From positions 1 through 64,000 of the forward strand of contig MGWH01000006.1 of NCBI GenBank assembly GCA_001800905.1: a stretch of 64,000 nucleotides of DNA, written 5' to 3'. Source of the stretch: Flavobacteria bacterium GWA2_35_26 (lineage in GTDB: Bacteria > Bacteroidota > Bacteroidia > Flavobacteriales > Flavobacteriaceae). Positions within the stretch are counted from its first letter, which is position 1, and each line of letters starts with the position of its first letter. The notes beneath the pieces were generated by a model. It was not told the DNA's origin. It did not search any database and was given only the letters and a program-made list of their open reading frames with translations. A program made the translations under genes and the position numbers. This document shows positions 7,970 to 18,349 of this stretch, piece by piece.

Positions 7970-8881
7970 ATGTTTTTAAATCAAATTAACGCTAAGCAAA
8001 GTGAATTCTGGAAATACCTAGTGGGTTCATTGCTTCTTTTTTGTGCTTCCTTAATTGGACAATTGCCTTTTATTATTGGGGTTTTTTTAAAAACGTCTCA
8101 GGACAACCTTCCTTATCCAACTACCTATCAATCGACAATTGGATTATTCGAACCCAATCTAACGTTATTTTTAATGTTGCTGTCGTTTGTTTTTATTTTC
8201 TTTCAATTGGTTGCGTTAGTCCGATTTTTTCATAAACAAACCTTCTTAACCATTATTACATCTAGAAAAAAAATCGATTGGAACCGAGTACTGTTTTCTT
8301 TTTCCATTTGGGCACTAATAACTATTAGTACTACAATTGTATTTTACAGTATCCATCCTCAGGATTTTATTGTTCAGTTTCAATTGATTCCTTTTCTGGG
8401 TTTGTTTGGCGTAGGCTTACTACTTTTTCCTTTTCAAATCGGTTGCGAAGAGTTAATTTTTAGAGGCTATCTGATGCAAGGTTTTGGTAATATGGCTAAA
8501 AACAGATGGTTTCCTTTGTTGATGACCTCACTTATTTTCGGACTGCTTCATATTGCCAATCCAGAGGTTGACAAAATGGGTTATAGTATATTGATTTATT
8601 ACATTGGAACAGGACTGTTTTTGGGTGTGATCACTTTGATGGATGACGGAATTGAATTGGCTTTAGGTTTTCACTTTGCGAACAATTTTATTGGAGCGCT
8701 GTTAGTTACCTCAGATTGGACAGCAATTCAAACACATTCTATCTTAAAGAGCGTCTCGGATCCAAGTGTTTTATTCGATATTATTTTGCCTGTCAGTCTA
8801 TTTTTCCCGCTACTGATATGGCTATTTGCTAGAAAATACCATTGGGGTAATTGGCGTCAAAAACTTATGGGAAACATTTAA
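7970..8881 (+). CDS. CPBP family intramembrane metalloprotease
   Basis: A 303-aa multi-helix membrane protein of the CAAX-protease/bacteriocin-processing (CPBP, ABI) family. The start ATG 7970 (MFLNQINAKQ) is preferred over a TTG 51 bp upstream. Motif 1, EELIFRG (Glu160-Glu161), motif 2, FGLLHI, and motif 3, HFANN, supply the expected Glu and His residues. Around seven or eight hydrophobic segments are visible. Substrates of bacterial members are mostly unknown. The menE gene follows after 26 bp in the same direction, so the two are probably co-transcribed. Confidence 0.87.
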   Translation: MFLNQINAKQSEFWKYLVGSLLLFCASLIGQLPFIIGVFLKTSQDNLPYPTTYQSTIGLFEPNLTLFLMLLSFVFIFFQLVALVRFFHKQTFLTIITSRKKIDWNRVLFSFSIWALITISTTIVFYSIHPQDFIVQFQLIPFLGLFGVGLLLFPFQIGCEELIFRGYLMQGFGNMAKNRWFPLLMTSLIFGLLHIANPEVDKMGYSILIYYIGTGLFLGVITLMDDGIELALGFHFANNFIGALLVTSDWTAIQTHSILKSVSDPSVLFDIILPVSLFFPLLIWLFARKYHWGNWRQKLMGNI

Positions 8882-8907
8882 TTCAACATTTTAAAAATAA
8901 TAGTAAA

Positions 8908-9954
8908 ATGAGTACAATTACCTATCAGAACGTACACAACAAATTTAAATTAAACGGATTCAGTTTTACAAAAGACGACTTACTTCGTGTTGCGTATTCG
9001 TTTATTAAAGAAGGCGAGAATTATGAAAAACCTTTAGGGATTTTTATTTTGGATTGGTTTGATCCAAAACCCTATTTAGAAATGAATACTTCAGGTTCCA
9101 CAGGTGCTCCAAAAATCATTCGAATTGACAAACAAGCGATGGTCAATTCGGCTCTGGCTACGGGTGATTTTTTTGATTTACAACCGGGGCAAAAAGTGCT
9201 ACATTGTTTGCCAACCGATTATGTAGCGGGTAAAATGATGTTTGTCAGAGCATTTATCTTAGGTTTAGACATGGAATTTGTAGCACCAAGTTCGCATCCA
9301 ATGGAACGCGTAAAAGGTGATTTCGATTTTTGTGGAATGGTTCCTTTGCAAGCCAAAAACTCGTTGAACGACTTAGGTCGAATTAAAAAGTTAATCATTG
9401 GCGGTGCCAAAATCAATAAGCCATTAGAACGAGAGCTGGCTACAATACCGTCCAAAATTTATGAGACTTACGGCATGACTGAAACGATTACCCATATTGC
9501 GGCTAAACGAGTAGGAGAGTCGGCTTTTAAGGTATTGCCCAATGTGAAAATTACAACAGACGACCGACATTGTTTAGTTATTGACGCTCATAAAATTAGT
9601 GGTGAAAAAATTGTAACCAATGATTTGGTCGATTTAGTTTCAGATAGCCAATTCGTTTGGAAAGGTCGTTTTGATAACGTAATCAATAGCGGAGGGATTA
9701 AATTAATTCCAGAACAAATTGAAGAAAAATTAGCTGCATCATTTACGAATTGTTTTTTTGTATACGGTCATGCTGATGATCTTTTGGGAGAAAAATTAGT
9801 CTTGTATGTAGAGGGCGAGCCTATGACAATAGAAGAATCTGTTTTTGATGTGTTAGACAAATACGAAAAACCGAAAGAAATATTCTATATCCCTGAATTT
9901 AAGAGAACTGCAACCGGTAAAGTAATACGAGATCAAAGTATTGCTAATAGATAA
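8908..9954 (+). CDS. menE: o-succinylbenzoate-CoA ligase-like AMP-binding enzyme
   Basis: A 348-aa short adenylate-forming enzyme. It activates o-succinylbenzoate to its CoA ester in menaquinone synthesis. ATG 8908 (MSTITYQNVH) is preferred, since the upstream extension overlaps the CPBP gene. The P-loop motif MNTSGSTGAPK, the YGMTET motif and the C-terminal lysine motif RTATGKVIR are present. The N-terminal subdomain is short compared with general acyl-CoA ligases, as is usual for Bacteroidota MenE. No other men genes are in the window, so the substrate is inferred from similarity. Confidence 0.82.
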   Translation: MSTITYQNVHNKFKLNGFSFTKDDLLRVAYSFIKEGENYEKPLGIFILDWFDPKPYLEMNTSGSTGAPKIIRIDKQAMVNSALATGDFFDLQPGQKVLHCLPTDYVAGKMMFVRAFILGLDMEFVAPSSHPMERVKGDFDFCGMVPLQAKNSLNDLGRIKKLIIGGAKINKPLERELATIPSKIYETYGMTETITHIAAKRVGESAFKVLPNVKITTDDRHCLVIDAHKISGEKIVTNDLVDLVSDSQFVWKGRFDNVINSGGIKLIPEQIEEKLAASFTNCFFVYGHADDLLGEKLVLYVEGEPMTIEESVFDVLDKYEKPKEIFYIPEFKRTATGKVIRDQSIANR

Positions 9955-9956
9955 AA

Positions 9957-9984
9957 AAAAAGAGAGGTAAATACCTCTCTTTTT

Positions 9985-9987
<3 letters not shown>
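9957..9987. terminator. Bidirectional terminator between menE and the carboxylase gene
   Basis: AGAGAGGTA (9961-9969) pairs with TACCTCTCT (9972-9980) across a 2-nt loop, with A- and T-runs at either side. It overlaps the stop codon of the leftward carboxylase gene. Confidence 0.85.
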
Positions 9988-11613
<1,626 letters not shown>

Positions 11614-11651
11614 ATAAATTGTGGGTATTGCTGTTTAAAAAGCTAAAATAC

Positions 11652-11690
11652 AAAATCATCATTTGAAAAGGAGTTCCAAATGATGATTTT
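11652..11690 (-). terminator. Terminator of lpxD
   Basis: A 14-bp perfect stem AAAATCATCATTTG (11652-11665) with CAAATGATGATTTT (11677-11690). On the minus strand it is followed by a T-rich tract. It lies 21 bp past the lpxD stop. Confidence 0.75.
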
Positions 11691-11711
11691 TAATTTCTTT
11701 TTGATTGTTTT

Positions 11712-12710
11712 TTATTTTTTGGATTCTTCTACTAGGCGTTTTAAAATTGCCCATTGTTTTAGTGCATCTCGAGCGTCAACGGCTGGATAACCCAAAACGG
11801 TTTTACCTGCCTCAACATCGCTAACTACTCCGGAACCAGCACCTACAATAGCACCATCGCCAAGTGTGGTATGGTCTTTTATCGAGGCGCTTCCGCCAAT
11901 GATCACGCCATTACCCAAGGTTACCGAACCTGCTAATCCAGAGTTTCCAGCCATAATACAAAAACGTCCTAGTTTACTATTGTGGCCAATTTGTACTAAA
12001 TTGTCAATTTTACATCCGTCTCCCAATACAGTCGAACTGAATTTTCCGCGATCAACACAAGCATTAGCACCTATTTCAACTCCGTTGCCAATAACCACAT
12101 TGCCAATTTGCGGAATTTTTACCAATCCTTTTTGAGGGTCAGGTCTGAAACCAAAACCGTCAGCTCCAATGGTCGCATTAGGATGAATAATACAATGATG
12201 ACCAATATGACAACGCTCTCTAACCACGGTTCCTGACCAAATTACGGTATTGTCACCGATGGAACATTCGTCTAGCACCGTTACGTTAGGGTAGAGGATC
12301 GTGTTTTCTCCAATGGTAGTTTTCGGTCCAACATAGACATTGGCACCAATTTTACTCCCTTTTCCAATTGTGGCTGTAGCATCAATAACTGCTGTAGGAT
12401 GAATTTCGACATGAAATACTGGACTTGGTGGAGCAAAAAGTTCCAACACTTGCGACATAGCTAAATCGGCATTTTTTACTTTTATGAATGCCTTGTTCTC
12501 TCCAGGTTCAATTCGAATATCTTCGTTAACTATGGCAGCACACGCATTAGAAGTAGCCCAATTTTTTTCATATTTTCGGTGACCAATAAAGGAGATTTCA
12601 GTAGCTGATGCGGCATCTAGTTGTTCTGGCGCTGTAATTATAGTAGTAGTAGATCCAACAATTGTTCCTTGAAGTACTTCGTTTATTTCTTGAATGGAGT
12701 AGGCTTTCAT
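11712..12710 (-). CDS. lpxD: UDP-3-O-acylglucosamine N-acyltransferase
   Basis: A 332-aa LpxD, the third step of lipid A synthesis, adding a 3-hydroxyacyl chain to the glucosamine amine. ATG 12710 (MKAYSIQEINEVLQG) gives the usual length; a 22-residue upstream extension is unlikely. The N-terminal uridine-binding domain (~1-100) is followed by left-handed beta-helix hexapeptide repeats (~105-290, for example IGKGSKIGANVYVGPKTTIG) and a C-terminal helix. HNSK in LVQIGHNSKLGR contains the expected catalytic His. It is not next to lpxA, lpxC or fabZ, so a second lpxD elsewhere is possible. Cytosolic. Confidence 0.9.
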   Translation of the reverse strand: MKAYSIQEINEVLQGTIVGSTTTIITAPEQLDAASATEISFIGHRKYEKNWATSNACAAIVNEDIRIEPGENKAFIKVKNADLAMSQVLELFAPPSPVFHVEIHPTAVIDATATIGKGSKIGANVYVGPKTTIGENTILYPNVTVLDECSIGDNTVIWSGTVVRERCHIGHHCIIHPNATIGADGFGFRPDPQKGLVKIPQIGNVVIGNGVEIGANACVDRGKFSSTVLGDGCKIDNLVQIGHNSKLGRFCIMAGNSGLAGSVTLGNGVIIGGSASIKDHTTLGDGAIVGAGSGVVSDVEAGKTVLGYPAVDARDALKQWAILKRLVEESKK

Positions 12711-12787
12711 AATAATTGGTTTGGTTTTTTTGGCAGTATATTTTTCAAATAAAATCAATTCGTTTTGAATTTGCAACTATTTAAAAT

Positions 12788-12836
12788 AAAAACTCCTCAA
12801 ACGATTCTTGTTTAGAATGTTGAGGAGTTTTATTTT
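12788..12836 (-). terminator. Terminator of prfB
   Basis: AAAACTCCTCAA (to 12800) pairs with TTGAGGAGTTTT (12820-12831), with an inner ATTCT/AGAAT stem. A T-run follows on the minus strand, 15 bp past the prfB stop. Confidence 0.85.
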
Positions 12837-12851
12837 TAGTATTTCTATAAT

Positions 12852-13950
12852 TTATTCTTCTTCTTTTTGGCCCATCATCATCAGGTAGGCTTTCAAAAAA
12901 TTGTCGATTTCTCCATTCATCACACCATCAACATCTGTGGATTCAAAACCGCTACGTACGTCTTTGACTAATTTGTAAGGATGCATGACGTAGTTTCTAA
13001 TTTGCGAACCCCATTCAATTTTCATTTTTCCGGCTTCAATATCGGCACGTTGCGCCAACTGTTTTTTCAATTCAATTTCATACAACTGTGATCGAAGCAT
13101 TTGCATGGCACGGTTTCTATTATCGTGTTGCGATCGTGTCTCTGAACATTGAATTTGAATTCCAGTGGGTTTGTGAACTAATTGTACTTTAGTTTCCACT
13201 TTGTTCACATTTTGTCCCCCTGCACCACTAGATCGAGCCGTTGTAATTTCAATATCAGCGGGATTGATGTCAATTTCAATAGTGTCATCTACCAATGGAT
13301 ACACATAAACCGAAACAAAGGAAGTATGGCGTTTTGCATTACTATCAAAAGGCGAAATACGCACCAATCGATGTACTCCATTTTCACCTTTAAGATAACC
13401 AAAAGCATAATCGCCTTCAATTTCCAAAGTCACGGTTTTAATTCCTGCTACATCACCTTCCTGAAAGTTCAATTCTTTGACTTTATAGCCTTGTTTTTCA
13501 GCCCACATCAAATACATTCTCATCAGCATGGAAGCCCAATCACAACTTTCTGTTCCACCAGCACCGGCAGTTATTTGAAGGACAGCACTTAATGTGTCTC
13601 CTTCTTCAGAAAGCATGTTCTTGAATTCAATTCCTTCGATATGTAACTCGGTAGCTTGGTATTGCTCGTCTAACTCTTCTGCTGTAAGTTCCCCTTCTTT
13701 GTAGAATTCGTATGCCAATTGTAATTCGTCACTTAATCCGATTGCTTTTTCATAATCTTCGATCCACTTTTTCTTGTTGCGAAGGTTTTTAACTACGATT
13801 TCAGCTTCTTTGGCATTGTTCCAAAAGTCGGGAGCAAACGTCTTTTCTTCTTCGTTTGCAATTTCAATTAATTTGGCATCAACGTCAAAGATACCTCCTC
13901 AACGCACCAAGGCGTTCTACAATACCTTTTATTTGTTCGGTAGTTGTCAT
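12852..13950 (-). CDS. prfB: Peptide chain release factor 2, with programmed +1 frameshift
   Basis: RF2 recognises UGA and UAA and releases the finished peptide. Translation begins at ATG 13950 and runs 21 codons ([21 protein letters not shown]) to an in-frame TGA at 13885-13887. The site reads AGGAGG TAT CTT TGA C, the classic RF2 autoregulatory slippery site with its stimulatory Shine-Dalgarno. After a +1 shift, reading resumes with GAC at 13886 and continues to 12852, for about 365 aa in total, normal for RF2. SPF (residues ~199-201, stop-codon recognition) and GGQ (~244-246, in [11 protein letters not shown]) are intact. A gene model starting at 13718 misses the first ~77 residues. Confidence 0.96.
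13884..13901 (-). promoter_or_regulatory. Programmed +1 frameshift site in prfB
   Basis: The minus strand reads AGGAGGTATCTTTGAC: an internal Shine-Dalgarno, slippery CTT, the in-frame TGA stop and a C that weakens termination. When RF2 is scarce the ribosome slips and makes more RF2. Confidence 0.93.
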
Positions 13951-13971
13951 AAATTATGTAATTTTGTGAGG

Positions 13972-14000
13972 CAAAAATAAGGATTTTTAAGTAAAGACAA
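13972..14000 (-). promoter_or_regulatory. Promoter of prfB
   Basis: On the minus strand TTG (13998-14000) is followed after 18 nt by TATTTTTG (13972-13979), a full match to the Bacteroidota consensus. The predicted start of transcription falls within about 15 nt of the ATG. Confidence 0.65.
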
Positions 14001-14012
14001 TTCGCGAATTGT
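13997..14012. repeat. 16-bp perfect palindrome between prfB and ltaE
   Basis: ACAATTCGCGAATTGT is its own reverse complement. It covers the TTG box of the prfB promoter and lies 27 bp before the ltaE ATG, the right place for an operator acting on either gene. A perfect 16-mer palindrome is expected about once by chance in a window of this size, so the function is only a possibility. Confidence 0.4.
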
Positions 14013-14038
14013 TGGTCAGTCACTATAAAAACATTAAA

Positions 14039-15064
14039 ATGGAAATAAATTTAGTTAGCGATACCATTACCAAGCCTACGCCGGAAATGTTACAGTACAT
14101 GTTTAATGCAGTTGTGGGAGATGATGTATACAAACAAGATCCTACGGTAATTGAGTTAGAGGCTAAGGTGGCTGCACTATTTGGAATGGAAGCTGGATTG
14201 TTTTTTCCTTCGGGAACTATGGCCAATCAAACCGCAATTAAATTGCATACGCAACCAGGCGAGCAATTGATTGCAGATAAATATGCCCACGTTTATAACT
14301 ACGAAGGTGGAGGAGTTTCCTTTAACAGTGGTGTTTCCTGTTGTTTGTTAAATGGAAATCGCGGAATGATTACCGCTTCACAAGTGAAAGCAGCAATTAA
14401 CAATCCGGAGTTTTATCATAGTCCGTTGACGAGTTTAGTCTGTGTTGAAAACACCACCAATAAAGGCGGCGGAGCTTGTTATGAGTTGGATGATTTACGC
14501 CAAATCAAACAAGTTTGTGAAGAACACAATTTAAAATTTCATTTGGATGGCGCCCGTATTTGGAATGCTTTGGTAGCAAAGAACCAGGATCCAAAAGAAT
14601 TCGGAAAACTATTCGATACCATTTCTGTTTGTTTGTCCAAAGGTTTAGGTGCGCCAATTGGCTCTGTTTTATTGGCGGATAAAAAGACGATTCATAGAGC
14701 GTTGCGCATCCGCAAAATTTTTGGCGGCGGAATGCGTCAGGTGGGTTATTTGGCTGCAGCCGGAATTTATGCTTTGGATCATAACATAGAGCGTTTGGCT
14801 GAAGATCATCGTCGTGCCAAAGAACTGGCTGCTGTTTTACAATCAAAGGATTGGGTAGTATCAGTGGAACCTGTAGAAACTAATATTTTAATTTTTACGT
14901 TGACTCCACAGGTAAACGAATCGCAATTGATTGAAAAATTAAAACAAAAGAACATTTTAATTAGTTCAATGGGGCAAGGTAAATTGCGTATGGTCACGCA
15001 TTTGGACTACCGTGAAGTGATGCATACCTACGTTATAGAAACATTAGAGAAGTTAGCAATTTAG
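14039..15064 (+). CDS. ltaE: Low-specificity threonine aldolase (PLP enzyme)
   Basis: A 341-aa fold-type I PLP enzyme that splits threonine/allo-threonine to glycine and acetaldehyde. ATG 14039 (MEINLVSDTITKPTPEM) begins exactly at the conserved N-terminus; an upstream alternative adds ten unlikely residues. The conserved LVSDT, GDDVYKQDPT, the phosphate-binding PSGTMANQ, HLDGARIWNA (Asp and Arg cofactor/substrate contacts) and SVCLSKGLGAPIGS (Schiff-base Lys) are all present. The VOC-ABM gene follows after 2 bp, so the two form an operon. Cytosolic. Confidence 0.93.
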   Translation: MEINLVSDTITKPTPEMLQYMFNAVVGDDVYKQDPTVIELEAKVAALFGMEAGLFFPSGTMANQTAIKLHTQPGEQLIADKYAHVYNYEGGGVSFNSGVSCCLLNGNRGMITASQVKAAINNPEFYHSPLTSLVCVENTTNKGGGACYELDDLRQIKQVCEEHNLKFHLDGARIWNALVAKNQDPKEFGKLFDTISVCLSKGLGAPIGSVLLADKKTIHRALRIRKIFGGGMRQVGYLAAAGIYALDHNIERLAEDHRRAKELAAVLQSKDWVVSVEPVETNILIFTLTPQVNESQLIEKLKQKNILISSMGQGKLRMVTHLDYREVMHTYVIETLEKLAI

Positions 15065-15066
15065 AT

Positions 15067-15747
15067 ATGGCAAATCATATCAATCAACTTACTTTAGTCG
15101 TTAATGACTATGATGAAGCCATCGCTTTTTATACTCAAAAATTACATTTTGAATTAATTGAAGATACGGTACTTACTAACACCAAAAGATGGGTTGTTGT
15201 AGCTCCAAAAAATTCGCAATGCCGATTATTATTAGCAAAAGCGGCAAATGACGAACAATTAAAATCTGTTGGAAATCAAACCGGAGGTCGTGTTTTTCTA
15301 TTTATGAATACAGATAATTTTGATGGTGAGTATCAGAATTTAGTTGATAATCAGATCAAGATTGTTCGCGAGCCTAGTAATGAAACTTACGGAAGAGTAT
15401 TGGTTTTTCAGGATTTGTACGGCAATTTATGGGATTTGATTGAGCCAATTTCGACTGAAGATACTAGTTTTTACTCGACGGCTATTTTAGCTATTAAAGC
15501 TGAGGTTCATTTTGACACAGCGATTAAGGCGTTGAAAAAATTACAAGCAGCAACTAAGTTGGAGAAAGGTAATTTTTTATTTGAACTTCATTTGGATATA
15601 GAAAATAATAATCAAATAATTGTTTGGGAAGGTTTTTATTCAGAATCCGATTTTCAAGTGCATTTGAATTCGGTTCATTTACAAGATTTCCTGAAACAAA
15701 ATGTAGTCGATTTTATCTCAGGATATCCTGCAACTCGAATAGTGTAA
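15067..15747 (+). CDS. VOC (glyoxalase-fold) domain fused to ABM-like domain
   Basis: A 226-aa two-domain protein. Residues ~1-128 form a vicinal-oxygen-chelate domain (INQLTLVVNDYDEAIAFYTQKL ... GRVLVFQDLYGNLWDLIEP). Residues ~132-226 resemble an antibiotic-biosynthesis-monooxygenase (ABM, dimeric alpha-beta barrel) domain, with the pattern FELHLDI, WEGFYSESDFQVHLNSVHLQDF. Each domain usually occurs alone, and both act on small reactive molecules. It follows ltaE after 2 bp; a role in handling the aldehyde or a related metabolite is conceivable but unproven. The stop lies 1 bp from that of the convergent ybaB gene. Confidence 0.75.
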   Translation: MANHINQLTLVVNDYDEAIAFYTQKLHFELIEDTVLTNTKRWVVVAPKNSQCRLLLAKAANDEQLKSVGNQTGGRVFLFMNTDNFDGEYQNLVDNQIKIVREPSNETYGRVLVFQDLYGNLWDLIEPISTEDTSFYSTAILAIKAEVHFDTAIKALKKLQAATKLEKGNFLFELHLDIENNNQIIVWEGFYSESDFQVHLNSVHLQDFLKQNVVDFISGYPATRIV

Positions 15748-15748
15748 A

Positions 15749-16069
15749 CTATTTAAATAAATTATCCATTCCTGGAATCATCGGCATGTCCATTTTGGCT
15801 ACCGCATCCAATTCGGCTTCGTTCACTTTGGTGGCTTTTTCGATGGCTTTATTTAGTACCAAAATCAAATAATCTTCCAGTTGTTCTTTGTCTTCTAACA
15901 AGCTGTCATCAATGGAAATTGATTTGATGGTTCTATTGGCAGTCAAAGTCACTTTGAGTGTTCCGTCAGAACTTTGTTCGTCAATAAGTACGGTATTTAA
16001 ACGTTGTTTGGTGTCTTCTATTTTTTGTTGGGTTTCTCTTAACTTACCCATCATTCCCATTAAATCCAT
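15749..16069 (-). CDS. YbaB/EbfC family nucleoid-associated protein
   Basis: A 106-aa protein with the YbaB layout: an N-terminal helical coiled region ([20 protein letters not shown]) and a beta core ([19 protein letters not shown]) ending in helices, and a short Met/Pro-rich tail. YbaB dimers bind DNA and help shape the nucleoid. Length is typical (about 100-110). It is usually next to dnaX/recR, but here it stands alone, convergent with the VOC-ABM gene and divergent from the S9 peptidase. Confidence 0.88.
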   Translation of the reverse strand: MDLMGMMGKLRETQQKIEDTKQRLNTVLIDEQSSDGTLKVTLTANRTIKSISIDDSLLEDKEQLEDYLILVLNKAIEKATKVNEAELDAVAKMDMPMIPGMDNLFK

Positions 16070-16141
16070 TGGTTGTTTTTTATTTAATTAATTTTCGATG
16101 TAAAATTAGTACATTAGTTCTTTATTTTAAATTAAATAATC

Positions 16142-18277
16142 ATGAAAAACACACTACTGATACACTTTGTTTGTGTTATTTTTGCCGCTTCATTTACAAC
16201 AATTAATGCACAGTCTATGTCACATACTCTTTCAGCTCCTGTAGCTAAAAAACTTCCAAAACAATTAAAGAAACACAATGAGATTCGAATTGACGATTAT
16301 TATTGGTTGAATGACAGAGAAAACCCTGAAGTCATTGATTATTTGAATCAAGAAAATTCGTATTACGATGCTATGACTGCGCATACTAAGGATTTTCAGG
16401 AGCAATTGTTTGAAGAAATGAAAGGTCGAATCAAAGAGGACGATCAATCGGTTCCATATTTATACAATGGTTATTATTACATCACTCGTTATGAGAAAGG
16501 ACAAGATTATCCCATTTACTCTAGAAAAAAGGGAAGTTTGGACTCTCCAGAAGAAATTTTATTTAATTGCAATGAATTAGCGAAAGGGCATACTTTTTTT
16601 CAATTGGGTGGCTTGAGTGTGAGTCCTGATAATCGATTTGCTTCCTTTGGAGTAGATATTGTTGGAAGACGTATTTACACCATTAAAATCAAGAATTTAG
16701 AAACCAACGAAATCCTACCAGATGTGATTGAAAACGCAACAGGAGGTTCGGTTTGGGCCAATGATAACCACACCCTTTTTTATACCCGCCAAGACAAAGT
16801 AACCTTGCGTGCCAATCAGATTTTTAAACACAAACTACAAACTTCAGCCCATCAAGATGTTTTGGTTTTTGAAGAAAAAGATGAAACGTTTAATGTGTCT
16901 GTTGGCAAAGAAAAATCAAGAAAATATATTGTGATTGGTTCAGAAAGTACCATGACAACAGAATACCGAATTTTGAATTCGGAAACACCAGATGCCGAAT
17001 TCAAGGTTTTTCAGCCAAGAGTTCGCGGTTTAGAATATAGTATTTCGCATTTTGGAGATTCGTTTTATATTTTGACCAATAAGGATAAATCGACCAATTT
17101 TAAATTAATGAAAACTCCTGAAAATGCTACCGAAAAGAAGCATTGGAAAGAAGTGATTGCCCACAGAGAAGATGTTTTAATAGAAGACATTGAAATCTTT
17201 AGTAACTATTTGGTTATCGAAGAACGTTCTAATGGTTTGAATCATATTCGTATTATGCCTTGGAGTGGAGAAGGAGAGTATTATTTGCCTTTTGGAAGTG
17301 AAACCTACAACGCTTATACGACTACCAATGTAGATTTTAATACGGATATTTTGCGTTATAGCTATCAATCGATGGCGACACCTTCTTCGGTGATTGATTT
17401 CAATATGAAGACTAAAGAAAAAGAAATTAAGAAAGAGCAAGCTGTGTTGGGTGGTCAATTTGATAAAAACAATTATGTAGAAGAACGAGTTTGGGCAACT
17501 GCCAAAGACGGAATTAAAGTACCCATTTCATTAGTCTATCGTAAAGATTTGAAAAAAGACGGAACGAATCCGTTGTTGCAATATGCATACGGTTCTTATG
17601 GTGTGACAATGGAACCTTATTTTTCTACCACACGTTTGTCATTGTTAGATCGCGGTTTTATTTATGCTATTGCTCACATTCGTGGAGGAGAAGATTTAGG
17701 AAGACAATGGTATGAAGATGGAAAATTATTAAAGAAAAAAAATACATTCACTGATTTTATAGATTGTTCTCAATTTTTAATTCAGGAAAAATATACATCA
17801 CCAGCCCATTTGTATGCCGAAGGTGGATCAGCAGGAGGCTTGTTAATGGGAGCGGTAGTCAATATGGCACCTGAATTGTATCATGGTGTCATTGCTCAAG
17901 TCCCTTTTGTTGATGTTGTTACAACCATGTTAGACGATAGTATTCCCTTAACAACAGGAGAGTATGATGAATGGGGCAATCCAAATAAAAAAGAATACTA
18001 CGATTATATGTTGTCCTATTCCCCTTATGATAATGTAAAAGCACAGACTTATCCCAATATGTTTGTGTCCACAGGTTTACATGATTCTCAGGTACAATAT
18101 TGGGAACCAGCTAAATGGGTAGCCAAATTGCGCACACATAAAAAAGGAAATACGGTTTTGTATCTTCATACCAATATGGATGCGGGTCATGGTGGTGCTT
18201 CTGGGCGTTTTGAGGCAATCAAAGAATTGGCAAAAGAATTTACATTTTTATTGGATTTGGAAGAAATTAAAAAATAA
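16142..18277 (+). CDS. ptrB: S9 family serine peptidase, oligopeptidase B-like
   Basis: A 711-aa exported prolyl-oligopeptidase-family enzyme. An N-terminal signal peptide (MKNTLLIHFVCVIFAASFTTINA) is followed by the linker helices (DDYYWLNDRENPEV), a seven-bladed propeller (~80-420) and the alpha/beta-hydrolase domain. The catalytic triad is Ser563 (GGSAGG), Asp648 (LHDSQVQYWEP) and His683 (DAGHGG). Oligopeptidase B cuts small peptides after Arg/Lys; the pair of Glu residues that set this preference was not verified. Periplasmic, monocistronic. Confidence 0.9.
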   Translation: MKNTLLIHFVCVIFAASFTTINAQSMSHTLSAPVAKKLPKQLKKHNEIRIDDYYWLNDRENPEVIDYLNQENSYYDAMTAHTKDFQEQLFEEMKGRIKEDDQSVPYLYNGYYYITRYEKGQDYPIYSRKKGSLDSPEEILFNCNELAKGHTFFQLGGLSVSPDNRFASFGVDIVGRRIYTIKIKNLETNEILPDVIENATGGSVWANDNHTLFYTRQDKVTLRANQIFKHKLQTSAHQDVLVFEEKDETFNVSVGKEKSRKYIVIGSESTMTTEYRILNSETPDAEFKVFQPRVRGLEYSISHFGDSFYILTNKDKSTNFKLMKTPENATEKKHWKEVIAHREDVLIEDIEIFSNYLVIEERSNGLNHIRIMPWSGEGEYYLPFGSETYNAYTTTNVDFNTDILRYSYQSMATPSSVIDFNMKTKEKEIKKEQAVLGGQFDKNNYVEERVWATAKDGIKVPISLVYRKDLKKDGTNPLLQYAYGSYGVTMEPYFSTTRLSLLDRGFIYAIAHIRGGEDLGRQWYEDGKLLKKKNTFTDFIDCSQFLIQEKYTSPAHLYAEGGSAGGLLMGAVVNMAPELYHGVIAQVPFVDVVTTMLDDSIPLTTGEYDEWGNPNKKEYYDYMLSYSPYDNVKAQTYPNMFVSTGLHDSQVQYWEPAKWVAKLRTHKKGNTVLYLHTNMDAGHGGASGRFEAIKELAKEFTFLLDLEEIKK

Positions 18278-18292
18278 TTAGAATTTTATTGT

Positions 18293-18300
18293 TAAATTTG
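18293..18300 (+). promoter_or_regulatory. Candidate -7 element for the cysteine synthase-family gene
   Basis: TAAATTTG matches TAnnTTTG, about 50 nt before the ATG at 18350. No clear TTG box at the right distance. Confidence 0.4.
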
Positions 18301-18349
18301 CTTCACAATAAGGTGAATTATAAAGAACCTTATTCAACTATTTTTTTTT

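Noticed and set aside
13182..13592. 136-aa plus-strand open frame opposite prfB
   Set aside because: Antisense to conserved RF2 sequence; the composition is a mirror of the real gene and it has no promoter or recognisable domain.
12852..13718. RF2 as a shortened protein beginning at 13718
   Set aside because: The clear frameshift site and conserved N-terminal sequence show the gene begins at 13950.
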